DNA of 31,268 nucleotides from an uncultured Faecalibacterium sp. (GCA_934518555.1 CAKSXW010000019.1:1-31268), one strand, 5' to 3'. Shown: positions 21,541-29,060, counted from the first letter of the stretch. Translations and numbers: made by a program. Notes: generated by a model from the letters alone, not told the origin.

Positions 21541-22998
21541 TTATGCCAGAACGTTCAGGTGCTGGATCTCCGGGTCCTCCGGGCCAGTCATGCTGCAGCC
21601 CTTGGCCTTGGCGTACTCGATGTAGTTCAGGATCTCCTTGGTGATGCGCTCGCCGGGAGCCAGGATGGGGATGCCCGGGGGATAGCACATGACGAACTCG
21701 CTGCACACCATGCCCTCGGTTTCCCGGAGAGGCAGGCTCTTTTTGGGGGCGTAGAAAGCCTCCTGGGGGCTGGCTGCCACCACCGGGTCGATGTACTCCT
21801 GGCTCAGCAGGCCGGAGCCGTCGGTGCGGTAGCGGCGTTTGATCTCTGCCAGGGCGCTCACCAGCCGCTCCACCTCCTGGGGCCGGTCGCCGATGGACAG
21901 GTAGGCCAGGATGTTGCCGATGTCGCCGAACTCGATCTGGATATCGTACTCGTCCCGGAGGATGTCGTAGACCTCGATGCCGGCCAGGCCGATGTCCAGG
22001 GTGTGGACGCTGAGCTTGGTGGTGTCAAAATCGAACACCGAGTTGCCGTTGCACAGCTCCTTGCCAAAGGCGTAGTAGCCGCCCACGGCGTTGATCTCCT
22101 CCCGGGCGTACTCCGCCATATCGGCCACCTGGTGGAACACCTGCCGCCCCCGGAGGGCCAGGTTCCGCCGGGAGATATCCAGGCTGGACATCAGCAGATA
22201 GCTGCCGGAGGTGGTCTGGGTCAGGTTGATGATCTGCCGCACATAGCCCGGGTGCACGTTGGGGCCAATGAGCAGCAGGCTGGACTGGGTCAGGCTGCCG
22301 CCGCTCTTGTGCATGGAGACGGACGCCATGTCCGCCCCCGCTGCCATGGCCGACACCGGCAGGCCGCCGCCAAAGTAAAAGTGGGTGCCATGGGCTTCGT
22401 CCGCCAGGCACAGCATCCCGGCGTCGTGGGCCATTTTGACGATGGCCCGGAGGTCCGAGCAGATACCGTAGTAGGTGGGGTTGTTCACCAGCACCGCCAC
22501 GGCATTGGGATGCTCCTTGATGGCCTTTTCCACCTGCTCACGCTTCATGCCCAGGGAGATGCCCAGGCGTTTGTCCACCTCCGGGTTCACATACACCGGC
22601 ACGGCGCCGCAGAGCACCAGGGCGTTCAGCACGCTGCGGTGCACGTTGCGAGGCAGGATGATCTCGTCCCCTCGCTTGCAGGCAGTGAGCACCATGCTCT
22701 GGACACTGCTGGTGGTGCCCCCTACCATCAAAAAGGCGTGGGCGGCTCCAAAGGCATCTGCCGCCAGCTCCTCGGCCTCCCGGATCACCGACACCGGGTG
22801 GCAAAGGTTATCCAGGGGCTTCATGCTGTTCACGTCCACTCCCACGCACTGCTGGCCCAAAAAGGCCGTCAGCTCCGGGTTGCCTCGGCCCCGCTTGTGG
22901 CCGGGCACATCAAAGGGCACCACACGCATCTGCCGGAACTGCTCCAGGGCCTCGTAGATGGGGGCCCGGCGCTGGTCCAGCTTCTTGTTCTTCTCCAT
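21541..22998 (-). CDS. speA: Arginine decarboxylase (fold-I Orn/Lys/Arg decarboxylase family)
   Basis: 485 residues, like the Bacillus SpeA/YaaO type rather than the larger enteric enzymes. It has PFDVPGHKRGRG near the N-terminus, FLMVGGTTSSVQ for the phosphate, LADEAHGTHF, and the PLP lysine in SVSMHKSGGSLTQ (K231). The C-terminal domain has YPPGIPILAPGE. It makes agmatine and CO2 from arginine. Lysine or ornithine as substrate cannot be excluded from sequence, but the agmatinase in the same operon favours arginine. ATG 22998 has AGGTGG upstream. It is the first gene of the operon and sits 30 bp after a leader terminator, so it is probably controlled by attenuation. Confidence 0.92.
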   Translation of the reverse strand: MEKNKKLDQRRAPIYEALEQFRQMRVVPFDVPGHKRGRGNPELTAFLGQQCVGVDVNSMKPLDNLCHPVSVIREAEELAADAFGAAHAFLMVGGTTSSVQSMVLTACKRGDEIILPRNVHRSVLNALVLCGAVPVYVNPEVDKRLGISLGMKREQVEKAIKEHPNAVAVLVNNPTYYGICSDLRAIVKMAHDAGMLCLADEAHGTHFYFGGGLPVSAMAAGADMASVSMHKSGGSLTQSSLLLIGPNVHPGYVRQIINLTQTTSGSYLLMSSLDISRRNLALRGRQVFHQVADMAEYAREEINAVGGYYAFGKELCNGNSVFDFDTTKLSVHTLDIGLAGIEVYDILRDEYDIQIEFGDIGNILAYLSIGDRPQEVERLVSALAEIKRRYRTDGSGLLSQEYIDPVVAASPQEAFYAPKKSLPLRETEGMVCSEFVMCYPPGIPILAPGERITKEILNYIEYAKAKGCSMTGPEDPEIQHLNVLA

Positions 22999-23028
22999 CG
23001 TTCCACCTCGTTTTTATAGCCCGAGCGC

Positions 23029-23080
23029 AAAAAAAAACACGGGCCAGCTGAACAGCAGGATACCGTTCAGCTGACCCGTG
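23029..23080 (-). terminator. Intrinsic terminator in the speA leader (attenuator)
   Basis: On the minus strand two 16-nt arms (plus coordinates 23065-23080 and 23038-23053) pair completely, including one G.U pair that would be a mismatch in a plus-strand transcript, and nine Ts follow. It ends 30 bp before the speA ATG, so it stands between promoter and operon. Confidence 0.88.
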
Positions 23081-23445
23081 AAGGCAGTTTTCATAAGCTC
23101 CCCCGGCGGCGGCCGAAGCCCACGAGAAGCAGGCCCCAAAGCACCGCCCAAGGCAGTGTGGAGAGCAGATGATGTCAGAGTCTATATAGCAATTACTACT
23201 TTTACTACTCTTATTGACCGTTTCACAAGTCAGCACCCGGGATGCTGTTCGGTTTGTAAGAAACCAACTGGTTTATAAGAAACCAACTTATAAAATTTGA
23301 GCTTTGAACTCAATCAATAATGGCAGCTTGCGCCGCCGGTCGGCAGTGAACCCGGCTGTCCGTATGGCCTTAACTCCCTGACGGAGTGGTTCGAGTGTAA
23401 TGCTCCTGGAAAGACCCTGAAAAAAAACTTCATCTCTCCAAAATC
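23070..23445 (-). promoter_or_regulatory. Long structured speA leader with antiterminator helix
   Basis: The leader runs about 450 nt from the promoter at 23452-23481 to speA. On the minus strand GCTGACTTGTGAA (plus 23222-23234) can pair over 13 bp, with two G.U pairs, with TTCACGGGTCAGC (plus 23070-23082). That is most of the 5' arm of the terminator, so the two helices exclude each other. The same antiterminator strand overlaps a small hairpin CAGCA/TGCTG around CCCGGG (23231-23247). Upstream come two tandem GGTTT/AAACC hairpins, a TTGAG/CTCAA hairpin, and a GGCGGC-GCAA-GCTGCC hairpin. No T-box motif is seen. The signal is unknown; polyamines or arginine are natural guesses. Confidence 0.7.
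23251..23288. repeat. Tandem 19-bp repeat, two small hairpins in the speA leader
   Basis: Two adjoining 19-bp units, GGTTTGTAAGAAACCAACT and GGTTTATAAGAAACCAACT, differ at one base. Each folds as GGTTT/AAACC with a 5-nt loop, and the single difference lies in the loop, so the stem is kept in both. Confidence 0.8.
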
Positions 23446-23451
23446 GTGATG

Positions 23452-23481
23452 ATTTTAGCACACTTCCCGGCGGTCTGTCAA
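23452..23481 (-). promoter_or_regulatory. Promoter of the polyamine operon
   Basis: On the minus strand TTGACA (23476-23481), an 18-bp spacer and TAAAAT (23452-23457). It is the best minus-strand promoter between speA and the next gene. Confidence 0.78.
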
Positions 23482-23559
23482 CAAATTTCCTGCAATTGTC
23501 GGTGGTTTTTCAAAAAATATTCCAAAACCCACCCAAATTTACACAATTCCACCATCTTT

Positions 23560-23575
23560 GCCTGGTAAAATAAAG
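23560..23575 (+). promoter_or_regulatory. Possible extended -10 promoter of the secreted C39-like gene
   Basis: TGGTAAAAT, an extended -10 form, lies about 40 bp before ATG 23608. No good -35 is seen at the right distance. Confidence 0.45.
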
Positions 23576-23607
23576 ACGTAAAATCAAAGCAAAGGATGAT
23601 CCCCCCC

Positions 23608-24279
23608 ATGCAACACTGTACCCGACCGGCGGCACAGCGTCTGGCGGCAACGGTGCTTGCACTGGTGCTGCTGTGTGCTGCGGCTCTGCCCCGTGCCCAT
23701 GCTGCTTCTTTGCAGGATAAACACGGTATCCAGCTGCTGAGCTTTGACACCGCCCAGATCCTTTCCATCGGCAACCAGACCTCCGGCAAATGCAGCTGGT
23801 TTGCCCTGCGGTACGCCCGTACCATCCTGGACGGCAAGGTGTGCTCCGGCAGCGGCATGTGGTCCAACGGTGCCGTCTGGTCCGCCGGGGGCTACACCGG
23901 GTTTTCCGGCAGCCGGAGCCAGTGTCTCCGGACCCTCTACAACGAGCTGCAGGCCGGGCGTCCGGTGATCGTCCACTTAAAGAACACCACGGTGAGCGGC
24001 GTTTCCCGTCATGGGAACCGCACCTCCACCTATGAATACCACCTGACCAGCTCCGGCTGGACCCAGGTGAACTACCCCCACATCGCCACCAGTGACACCT
24101 ACGGCCACTGGGTCTGTGTGGTGGGCCTTTCCCCCTCTGCCGACCCTGAGGCCCTGACAGAAAGCGACTTTTACGCTTTGGACCCGGCCCGGGTCTCCGC
24201 CAACGGCACCCTGGCCCTGACCCGGCTGCTGGACGGCACCCTTTGGACTGAGAACTCTCCGCTTAAAATTGCAGGCTGA
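23608..24279 (+). CDS. Secreted C39/papain-like cysteine peptidase-fold protein
   Basis: 223 residues from ATG 23608; an ATG four codons upstream is also possible, but the AAAGGA site fits the later one better. A signal peptide (LAATVLALVLLCAAALPRAHA) precedes the mature part. The mature part has a cysteine in TSGKCSWFALRYA (C62), a histidine in YGHWVCVVG (H167) and an aspartate in ALDPARV (D192). This is the order of a papain-like triad, as in C39-like domains, together with GRPVIVHLKN. It may be a secreted peptidase or amidase acting on the wall or on peptides. The substrate is unknown. It is divergent from the polyamine operon and ends at a strong terminator, so it is a single-gene unit. 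Confidence 0.75.
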   Translation: MQHCTRPAAQRLAATVLALVLLCAAALPRAHAASLQDKHGIQLLSFDTAQILSIGNQTSGKCSWFALRYARTILDGKVCSGSGMWSNGAVWSAGGYTGFSGSRSQCLRTLYNELQAGRPVIVHLKNTTVSGVSRHGNRTSTYEYHLTSSGWTQVNYPHIATSDTYGHWVCVVGLSPSADPEALTESDFYALDPARVSANGTLALTRLLDGTLWTENSPLKIAG

Positions 24280-24288
24280 ATCATCATA

Positions 24289-24336
24289 AAAACAGGAGGG
24301 GCTGGCACAGCGTGCCAGCCCTTCCTGTTTTGTTTG
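24289..24336. terminator. Bidirectional terminator
   Basis: Arms 24289-24308 and 24312-24331 form a 20-bp stem with one wobble in the plus transcript. TTTTGTTTG follows on plus and TTTTATGATG on minus. It serves both the C39-like gene and the acylphosphatase gene. Confidence 0.88.
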
Positions 24337-24343
24337 CTGTGCT

Positions 24344-24670
24344 TTAATAGCCCCGTACCGAGAAGCCACGCTCCCAGGGGTCCGGGGCCAGGCTTTGCTG
24401 CCGGATGTCGGTGATCTGGATATAATCACTGCGCTGCACCATGGCAAACAGCTGGCCGAACTTTTCCGGGTCCCCCTGCAATTCCAGGGTCACGCTGCCG
24501 TCATCCTCGTTCTGGGCCCAGCCTGTCAGCCCCAGGGTCTGGGCGGCGTACCGGGCCCGGTAGCGGAAGCCTACCCCCTGGACCTGGCCGGTAATGCAAT
24601 ACCGCCGCCGCTGGGTGCCCTCCGGCAGCTCCGGCGGGGTGCGGTCCTTCTGGTTCAAAAAGTCAAACAT
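24344..24670 (-). CDS. acyP: Acylphosphatase
   Basis: 108 residues. Residues 20-108 are a complete acylphosphatase: GQVQGVGFRYRARYA with the phosphate-binding arginine R36, and GLTGWAQNEDDGSVTLELQG with the catalytic asparagine N54. Residues 1-19 (FDFLNQKDRTPPELPEG) are an extra N-terminal tail. The enzyme hydrolyses acyl phosphates in the cytoplasm. It follows the pyrophosphatase gene by 35 bp on the same strand, so both probably share a transcript that ends at the terminator downstream. Confidence 0.92.
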   Translation of the reverse strand: MFDFLNQKDRTPPELPEGTQRRRYCITGQVQGVGFRYRARYAAQTLGLTGWAQNEDDGSVTLELQGDPEKFGQLFAMVQRSDYIQITDIRQQSLAPDPWERGFSVRGY

Positions 24671-24705
24671 TTTACGCCCCCTTGGTGGGTAGGATGCTGT
24701 GCGCC

Positions 24706-26361
24706 TTACAGCTCCTGATATGCTGCCATCAGGGCCGGGATGAACTGCTTTTTGCGGCTCACCACCCCCGGCAGGGTCCAGCTGTTGTCGGCATCCGGCT
24801 CCACCTCAAAGCCCTCGGTGAGAACTCCAGCGGCGTTGTGGCCGGTGCAGATCACCACGCTCTCCTCCTGGGGCACGTCGGTCAGCAGCATATACAGGTC
24901 CTCTACGTTCTGCTTGTTCCGGGCCTCCTCCAGGTAGGGCTTCAGCAGGGCCTGGGCGGCCTGAAGGTTCTTCCGGGTCATGTAGCTGCCCTGGGCCACC
25001 CCAAAGCGGATATCGCCGCACATGAACACCTTGAAGTCCTGGAGGAACACCTCCTCGGCGGTCTTGCCGTCCAGCTTCTCCCCGGCCTCAAACATCTCGT
25101 TGGCAAACTCGTTGATGTCCACCCCTGCAATGCCTGCCAGCCGGGTGGCAGTCTTAACGTCCACCGGGGTGCAGGTGGGGCTGCGGAAGGCCAGAGTGTC
25201 GGAGAGGATGGCTGCCAGCAGCAGCCCGGCGGTGGTCTGGGGGATGGACACCCCCTCCTCGTCGTACATCTGGGTGACGATGGTGGCGGTGCAGCCCACA
25301 GGCTGGTTGCGGAAGTACACCGGGCCGGTGGTCTCCAGGCTGCCGATGCGGTGGTGGTCGATGATCTCCAGGATCTCGGCCTGGTCAAAGCCCTCCACGG
25401 CCTGGGTGGCCTCGTTGTGGTCCACCAGGATGATGCGGCGCTTTTGCAGATTGATGATGTTCCGGCGGCTGATCATGCCGCAGTACAGGCCCTCCTCGTC
25501 CAGGATGGGGAAGTACCGGTGGCGCACCTTGGCCATGACCCGGGTCACGTCTGCCACCGGGGTCACCAGGGTGAACTTGATGATATCCTGCCGGGTCATG
25601 TAGTAGGAGATGGGGGCGCACTGGCTGATGAGCTTGCCGGCGGCGTAGGTGTCGCAGGGGGCGGTCATAATGGCCACCCCGGTCTCCTCGGCGATACGCT
25701 GGATGGTGCGGCCCACCTTGGCTCCGTTGCAGATGATGATGAGAGAGGCTTCCTTTTCAATGGCGCAGAGCTGGCTCTCGTAGCGGTTGGTCAGGATGAC
25801 GATGTCCCCTTTTTCCATGTTGCTTTCCAGCATTTCCGGGGTGGCGGTGCCAATGCGGATGTGCCCGGTGGTGCACACATCGTCCTCACTGCCCACCACC
25901 ATGGTGCCCCCCAGGGTCTCCAGGATGTTCCGGAAGCTGGTGCGGCTCTTGGCCAGGATGCCGGTATCGAACACGTCCATGTTGGCGGTGGCGATATCCT
26001 TCACGGTGATAACGCCCTCCAGCTCGTTGCTGGTGCTGGTCACCGGCAGGGTGTCGATCTTCTGGTCTCGCATGATCTCCCAGGCCCGGCGCAGACTGGT
26101 GGACCCCGGGATACCGGGGAACTCCCGGTAATCCACATCCCGGATCTTGGGGTTCACATCGGTACACATCCGGGGCGGCTTGACCCCGAACTTTTGGAGC
26201 ACGAACTCCGTCTCCTGGTTCATCTTGCCTGCACGGCGAGGCTCACACACTAAGTCACTGGTCTTATTTTTCAGCTCCGCATAGGCAATGGCAGAGCAGA
26301 TAGAGTCGGTGTCCGGGTTGCGATGCCCGATGACTACCACCTTATGGGCTGCTTTTGGCAT
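24706..26361 (-). CDS. ppaC: Manganese-dependent inorganic pyrophosphatase with CBS and DRTGG domains
   Basis: 551 residues. Residues 8 to about 70 begin the family II pyrophosphatase (DHH) domain with GHRNPDTDSICSA (H13, D17, D19). A regulatory insert follows: a CBS part (RAWEIMRDQKIDTLPVTS, GVITVKDIA), a DRTGG-type part around residues 190-300, and a second CBS part (DVTRVMAKVRHRYFPILDEEG). The DHH domain resumes with ILVDHNE, IIDHHRIG and the C-terminal DHHA2 region (SRKKQFIP). CBS-pyrophosphatases are controlled by adenine nucleotides, including diadenosine polyphosphates when DRTGG is present. The enzyme hydrolyses pyrophosphate in the cytoplasm. GGGGG lies 7 nt before ATG 26361. First gene of a two-gene unit. 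Confidence 0.94.
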   Translation of the reverse strand: MPKAAHKVVVIGHRNPDTDSICSAIAYAELKNKTSDLVCEPRRAGKMNQETEFVLQKFGVKPPRMCTDVNPKIRDVDYREFPGIPGSTSLRRAWEIMRDQKIDTLPVTSTSNELEGVITVKDIATANMDVFDTGILAKSRTSFRNILETLGGTMVVGSEDDVCTTGHIRIGTATPEMLESNMEKGDIVILTNRYESQLCAIEKEASLIIICNGAKVGRTIQRIAEETGVAIMTAPCDTYAAGKLISQCAPISYYMTRQDIIKFTLVTPVADVTRVMAKVRHRYFPILDEEGLYCGMISRRNIINLQKRRIILVDHNEATQAVEGFDQAEILEIIDHHRIGSLETTGPVYFRNQPVGCTATIVTQMYDEEGVSIPQTTAGLLLAAILSDTLAFRSPTCTPVDVKTATRLAGIAGVDINEFANEMFEAGEKLDGKTAEEVFLQDFKVFMCGDIRFGVAQGSYMTRKNLQAAQALLKPYLEEARNKQNVEDLYMLLTDVPQEESVVICTGHNAAGVLTEGFEVEPDADNSWTLPGVVSRKKQFIPALMAAYQEL

Positions 26362-26450
26362 AACGAATCCCCCTTCATGGGTCTTATATCCTTTATCGTC
26401 TTATCATTTCCCCGGGGGGCACTCCCTGCACGAGGCCCTCCCGTGTTCCT

Positions 26451-26479
26451 ATTTTAACACAACTGCCCCCGGGGGTAAA
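26451..26479 (-). promoter_or_regulatory. Promoter of the pyrophosphatase-acylphosphatase unit
   Basis: On the minus strand TTTACC (26474-26479), a 17-bp spacer and TAAAAT (26451-26456). Upstream of it, CCCGGCGGC (26486-26494) and GCCGCCGGG (26499-26507) form a perfect 9-bp hairpin without a T-run, between the divergent promoters. Confidence 0.65.
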
Positions 26480-26550
26480 GGGCGGCCCGGCGGCCTTTGC
26501 CGCCGGGAAATGGCCGAAGGGCGGCAAAAAAGCAGGTTCCGGGTCTTTTC

Positions 26551-26593
26551 TTGTATACAACCTCTTGTATTTTCCGCCGGGCCGCTGTATCAT
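26551..26593 (+). promoter_or_regulatory. Promoter of the second MATE gene with a TTGTATACAA operator
   Basis: TTGTAT (26565-26570), a 17-bp spacer and TATCAT (26588-26593). A perfect 10-bp palindrome TTGTATACAA (26551-26560) lies just upstream, and its half TTGTAT recurs as the -35. TTGTATACAA is the kind of site bound by GntR-family regulators; no such regulator is in the window. Confidence 0.6.
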
Positions 26594-26649
26594 AGCAGTG
26601 TTGCATTCTTTTACAGTTTTTTTACCGTTTGTGAAACCCGGAGGAAGTC

Positions 26650-28008
26650 ATGAAATCGTCCCAAAAGCCCAAAGACCTTTTGTTCTCCCGGCAGGCTCTG
26701 GTGGCCTTGCTGCTGCCCCTGATCGCAGAGCAGGCCCTCAGCGTTACCATTGGCCTGGCGGATACCCTGATGGTCTCCTCGGTAGGAGAAGCCGCCGTGT
26801 CCGGCGTGAGCCTGGTGGACAGCTTCAACACCCTGATGATCCAGATCATGAGTGCCCTGGCCACCGGCGGTGCGGTGGTCACCAGCCAGTACATCGGCCA
26901 CCGGGAGCCCAAAAACGCCAAGGCCGCCGCCGCCCAGATCCTGTTTGTGCTGTCCAGCTTCAGCCTGCTGGTGGCGGCAGTGGTGGTGGTGGGCCGCCAC
27001 GGCATCCTCCGGGGCATTTTTGGCTCCATTGACCCCGACGTGATGGACTACGCCGAGACCTACTTTTTGCTGTCGGCCCTGAGCTACCCCTTTATCGGCC
27101 TGTACAACGCCGGGGCGGCCCTGTTCCGGGCCCAGGGCAACAGCAAGATCAGTATGCTGTCCAGCCTGGTGATGAACGTGATCAACATTGGCGGCAATGC
27201 AGTGCTGATCTACGGCTTTGGCATGGGGGTGCTGGGTGCAGCCCTGGCCAGCCTGGTGTCCCGGGCGGTGGCCTGCCTGGTGGTGCTGTGGCTGCTGCAG
27301 CGGCCCGGCTGCCCCCTGCGGGTGGAGGGCCTGAAGGCCCTGGCCCCCAATGGCAGCCTGATCCGCCGCATCCTCCGGGTGGGCATCCCGGCAGGCATCG
27401 AAAACGGCATGTTCCAGATCGGCAAGCTGTCGGTGTCCAGCCTTACCTCCACCCTGGGCACAGCGGCCATTGCCGCCAACGCCGTGGCGAACACCGCCTC
27501 CACCTTTTTGAATGTGCCTGCCAATGCCGTGGGCATGGCGGCCCTGACGGTGGTGGGCCAGTGCCTGGGTGCCGGGGAAAAGGAGCAAGCCATGTTCTAC
27601 TCCCGTCGGCTGCTGCTGACGGCCTACTGCGGTGCCTGGGTCATGAACCTTTCGGCCTTCTTCTTTGCCAACCGCATGGTAGTTTCCCTGTTCCATCTGT
27701 CCCCGGAGGCCCAGGCCATGGCCCTGGAAGTGATGCTGTGGTTCAACATTGTTTCCCTGTTCTTCTGGCCCTCCAGCTTTACCCTGCCCAACATCCTCCG
27801 GGCAGCCGGTGACGCCCGGTTCACCATGACGGTGAGCATCGTTTCCATGTGGGTGTTCCGGGTGGGCTTCTGCTACCTGTATGTGCTGGCCTTCCACGGC
27901 GGCCTGTTGGCCATCTGGGCCGGAATGTTCCTGGACTGGGTGTTCCGGTCCCTGTGCTTCTTTGTGCGGTTCCGCCGGGGCCGCTGGATGGAGCAGAGCA
28001 TCATTTAA
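26650..28008 (+). CDS. MATE-family exporter (second copy)
   Basis: 452 residues with twelve predicted membrane helices in two halves. Family features are LPLIAEQALSVTIGLADTLMVSSVGEAA in the first helices, ALATGGAVVTSQYIGHREP, GAALFRAQGNSKISM after helix 4, and the second-half counterpart GIPAGIENGMFQIGKLSVSS. It expels cationic or other organic compounds with ion exchange. It is only distantly like the first MATE gene, so this is not a recent duplication. GGAGGA lies 6 nt before ATG 26650. It ends at its own terminator and is divergent from the pyrophosphatase gene. Confidence 0.92.
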   Translation: MKSSQKPKDLLFSRQALVALLLPLIAEQALSVTIGLADTLMVSSVGEAAVSGVSLVDSFNTLMIQIMSALATGGAVVTSQYIGHREPKNAKAAAAQILFVLSSFSLLVAAVVVVGRHGILRGIFGSIDPDVMDYAETYFLLSALSYPFIGLYNAGAALFRAQGNSKISMLSSLVMNVINIGGNAVLIYGFGMGVLGAALASLVSRAVACLVVLWLLQRPGCPLRVEGLKALAPNGSLIRRILRVGIPAGIENGMFQIGKLSVSSLTSTLGTAAIAANAVANTASTFLNVPANAVGMAALTVVGQCLGAGEKEQAMFYSRRLLLTAYCGAWVMNLSAFFFANRMVVSLFHLSPEAQAMALEVMLWFNIVSLFFWPSSFTLPNILRAAGDARFTMTVSIVSMWVFRVGFCYLYVLAFHGGLLAIWAGMFLDWVFRSLCFFVRFRRGRWMEQSII

Positions 28009-28022
28009 AAATCTATCCTTTG

Positions 28023-28058
28023 GCTCCGGAAGGTCTGTGGACTTTCCGGAGCTTTTTT
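28023..28058 (+). terminator. Terminator after the second MATE gene
   Basis: GCTCCGGAAGG (28023-28033 region) pairs with CTTTCCGGAGC (28042-28052), followed by six Ts. Confidence 0.88.
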
Positions 28059-28208
28059 GTTGAGCTGGCCAACTTTTTTTGCCCCGGATGCAAGAAAAGG
28101 GCCCGCTGGATCGTATGGATAACAGAGAGGCTTTCCTGCTTCTGGAATTTTATTGCAGTTTTACCAAATAAATCATCGCTGTTATGGCAAAGTTGTCAGA
28201 TTTTCTTC

Positions 28209-28237
28209 TTGTTTTTGTTACAAAGCAGCGGTATACT
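28209..28237 (+). promoter_or_regulatory. Promoter of the PAP2-type phosphatase gene
   Basis: TTGTTT (28209-28214), a 17-bp spacer and TATACT (28232-28237). The rest of the gap from 28059 shows nothing else that I can name. Confidence 0.65.
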
Positions 28238-28283
28238 TTTCCAATGCTAAAAGTTTGCCTCATGGCAAAAAGGAGGCTTTTTT

Positions 28284-28946
28284 ATGAAACGCAACTGGTT
28301 CTCTCGCCACCCTGTGGGGTTCATGGCGATCTACTTACTGTTATATCTTTCCGCATTCAACTTTTTGGAGACTCGCATCACCATGCCCCAGGTGCTGATG
28401 GTCCACTGCCGTCTGGATGATCTGATCCCCTTCTGCAAGTATGCCATCGTACCCTATTTTGCCTGGTTTTTGTGGATCCCCTTTACCCTGTTCTACCTGC
28501 TGTGGAAGGCCCCTCGGGAGGACTTCTGGCGCACCTGCCTGCCTCTGTTCGGCGGCATGACCCTTGCCCTAGCCTGCTACGTCATCCTGCCCACAGGGCT
28601 GGACCTGCGGCCCGGCTGGGTGCCGGGCACCGACATTTTTGCCCAGGCAGTGCGGATGCTGTACCGCTCCGACACCCCCACCAACGTGTGTCCTTCCATC
28701 CATGTGTTCAACTCGGTGACTTTGCTGCTGGCCTACTATCGCAGCCGCATTTTTGATGCCCCTCGCCGCCGCTGGATGCGTCCGGCTGCGGCTCTGCTGT
28801 GCGGCTCCATCGTGCTGTCCACCATGCTGCTGAAGCAGCACAGCTGCATCGACGTGGTGCTGGGGGCTCTGCTGGCCCTGACCATGGACAGCCTCTTTGA
28901 CCGTTCTGCCCTCCGCCGGGATCTGCCCCAGGTGCGGCAGGTATAA
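28284..28946 (+). CDS. PAP2-superfamily membrane phosphatase
   Basis: 220 residues with about six membrane segments. The PAP2 signature is in two visible parts: PSIHVFNS, with the first histidine, and KQHSCIDVVLG, with the second histidine and the aspartate. The upstream arginine/lysine part of the usual signature is weak (YRSDTPTNVCPS). The layout resembles the inositol-phosphotransferase-like (Aur1/Ipt1) branch of PAP2. Such enzymes work on lipid phosphates or transfer lipid head groups at the membrane. AAAGGAGG lies 7 nt before ATG 28284. Transcribed alone, between a promoter and a terminator. The substrate is unknown. Confidence 0.85.
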   Translation: MKRNWFSRHPVGFMAIYLLLYLSAFNFLETRITMPQVLMVHCRLDDLIPFCKYAIVPYFAWFLWIPFTLFYLLWKAPREDFWRTCLPLFGGMTLALACYVILPTGLDLRPGWVPGTDIFAQAVRMLYRSDTPTNVCPSIHVFNSVTLLLAYYRSRIFDAPRRRWMRPAAALLCGSIVLSTMLLKQHSCIDVVLGALLALTMDSLFDRSALRRDLPQVRQV

Positions 28947-28956
28947 CTGCTTTGTC

Positions 28957-29003
28957 CCCACCTTGGGGCCTGGGTGCTGCCCCGGCTCCCAGGTGGGTTT
29001 TTT
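28957..29003 (+). terminator. Terminator after the PAP2 gene
   Basis: CCCACCT (28957-28963) pairs with AGGTGGG (28991-28997), with further pairing inside, followed by six Ts. Confidence 0.82.
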
Positions 29004-29012
29004 CAAACCTAC

Positions 29013-29046
29013 AAAAATCCCCGGGCCATGGGTCCATGGTCCGGGG
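29013..29046 (-). terminator. Terminator after gluQRS
   Basis: On the minus strand CCCCGG-A-CCATGG pairs with CCATGG-C-CCGGGG (29019-29046) with one mismatch, followed by ATTTTTG. Confidence 0.75.
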
Positions 29047-29060
29047 CGGTGCCGGGGGGC

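Noticed and set aside
23300..23420. A 5S rRNA-like stretch in the speA leader (GTTAAGGCCATACGG after an ACACTCG...CCACTCCG run)
   Set aside because: The likeness is local. The conserved CCGAAC loop and the paired ends of 5S rRNA are missing. A scan with the Rfam 5S model would settle it.
23410..23440. Possible leader peptide starting at a minus-strand ATG (MKFFFRVF...)
   Set aside because: The GGAG lies only 2 nt from the ATG, and the encoded peptide is not enriched in arginine or another telling residue.
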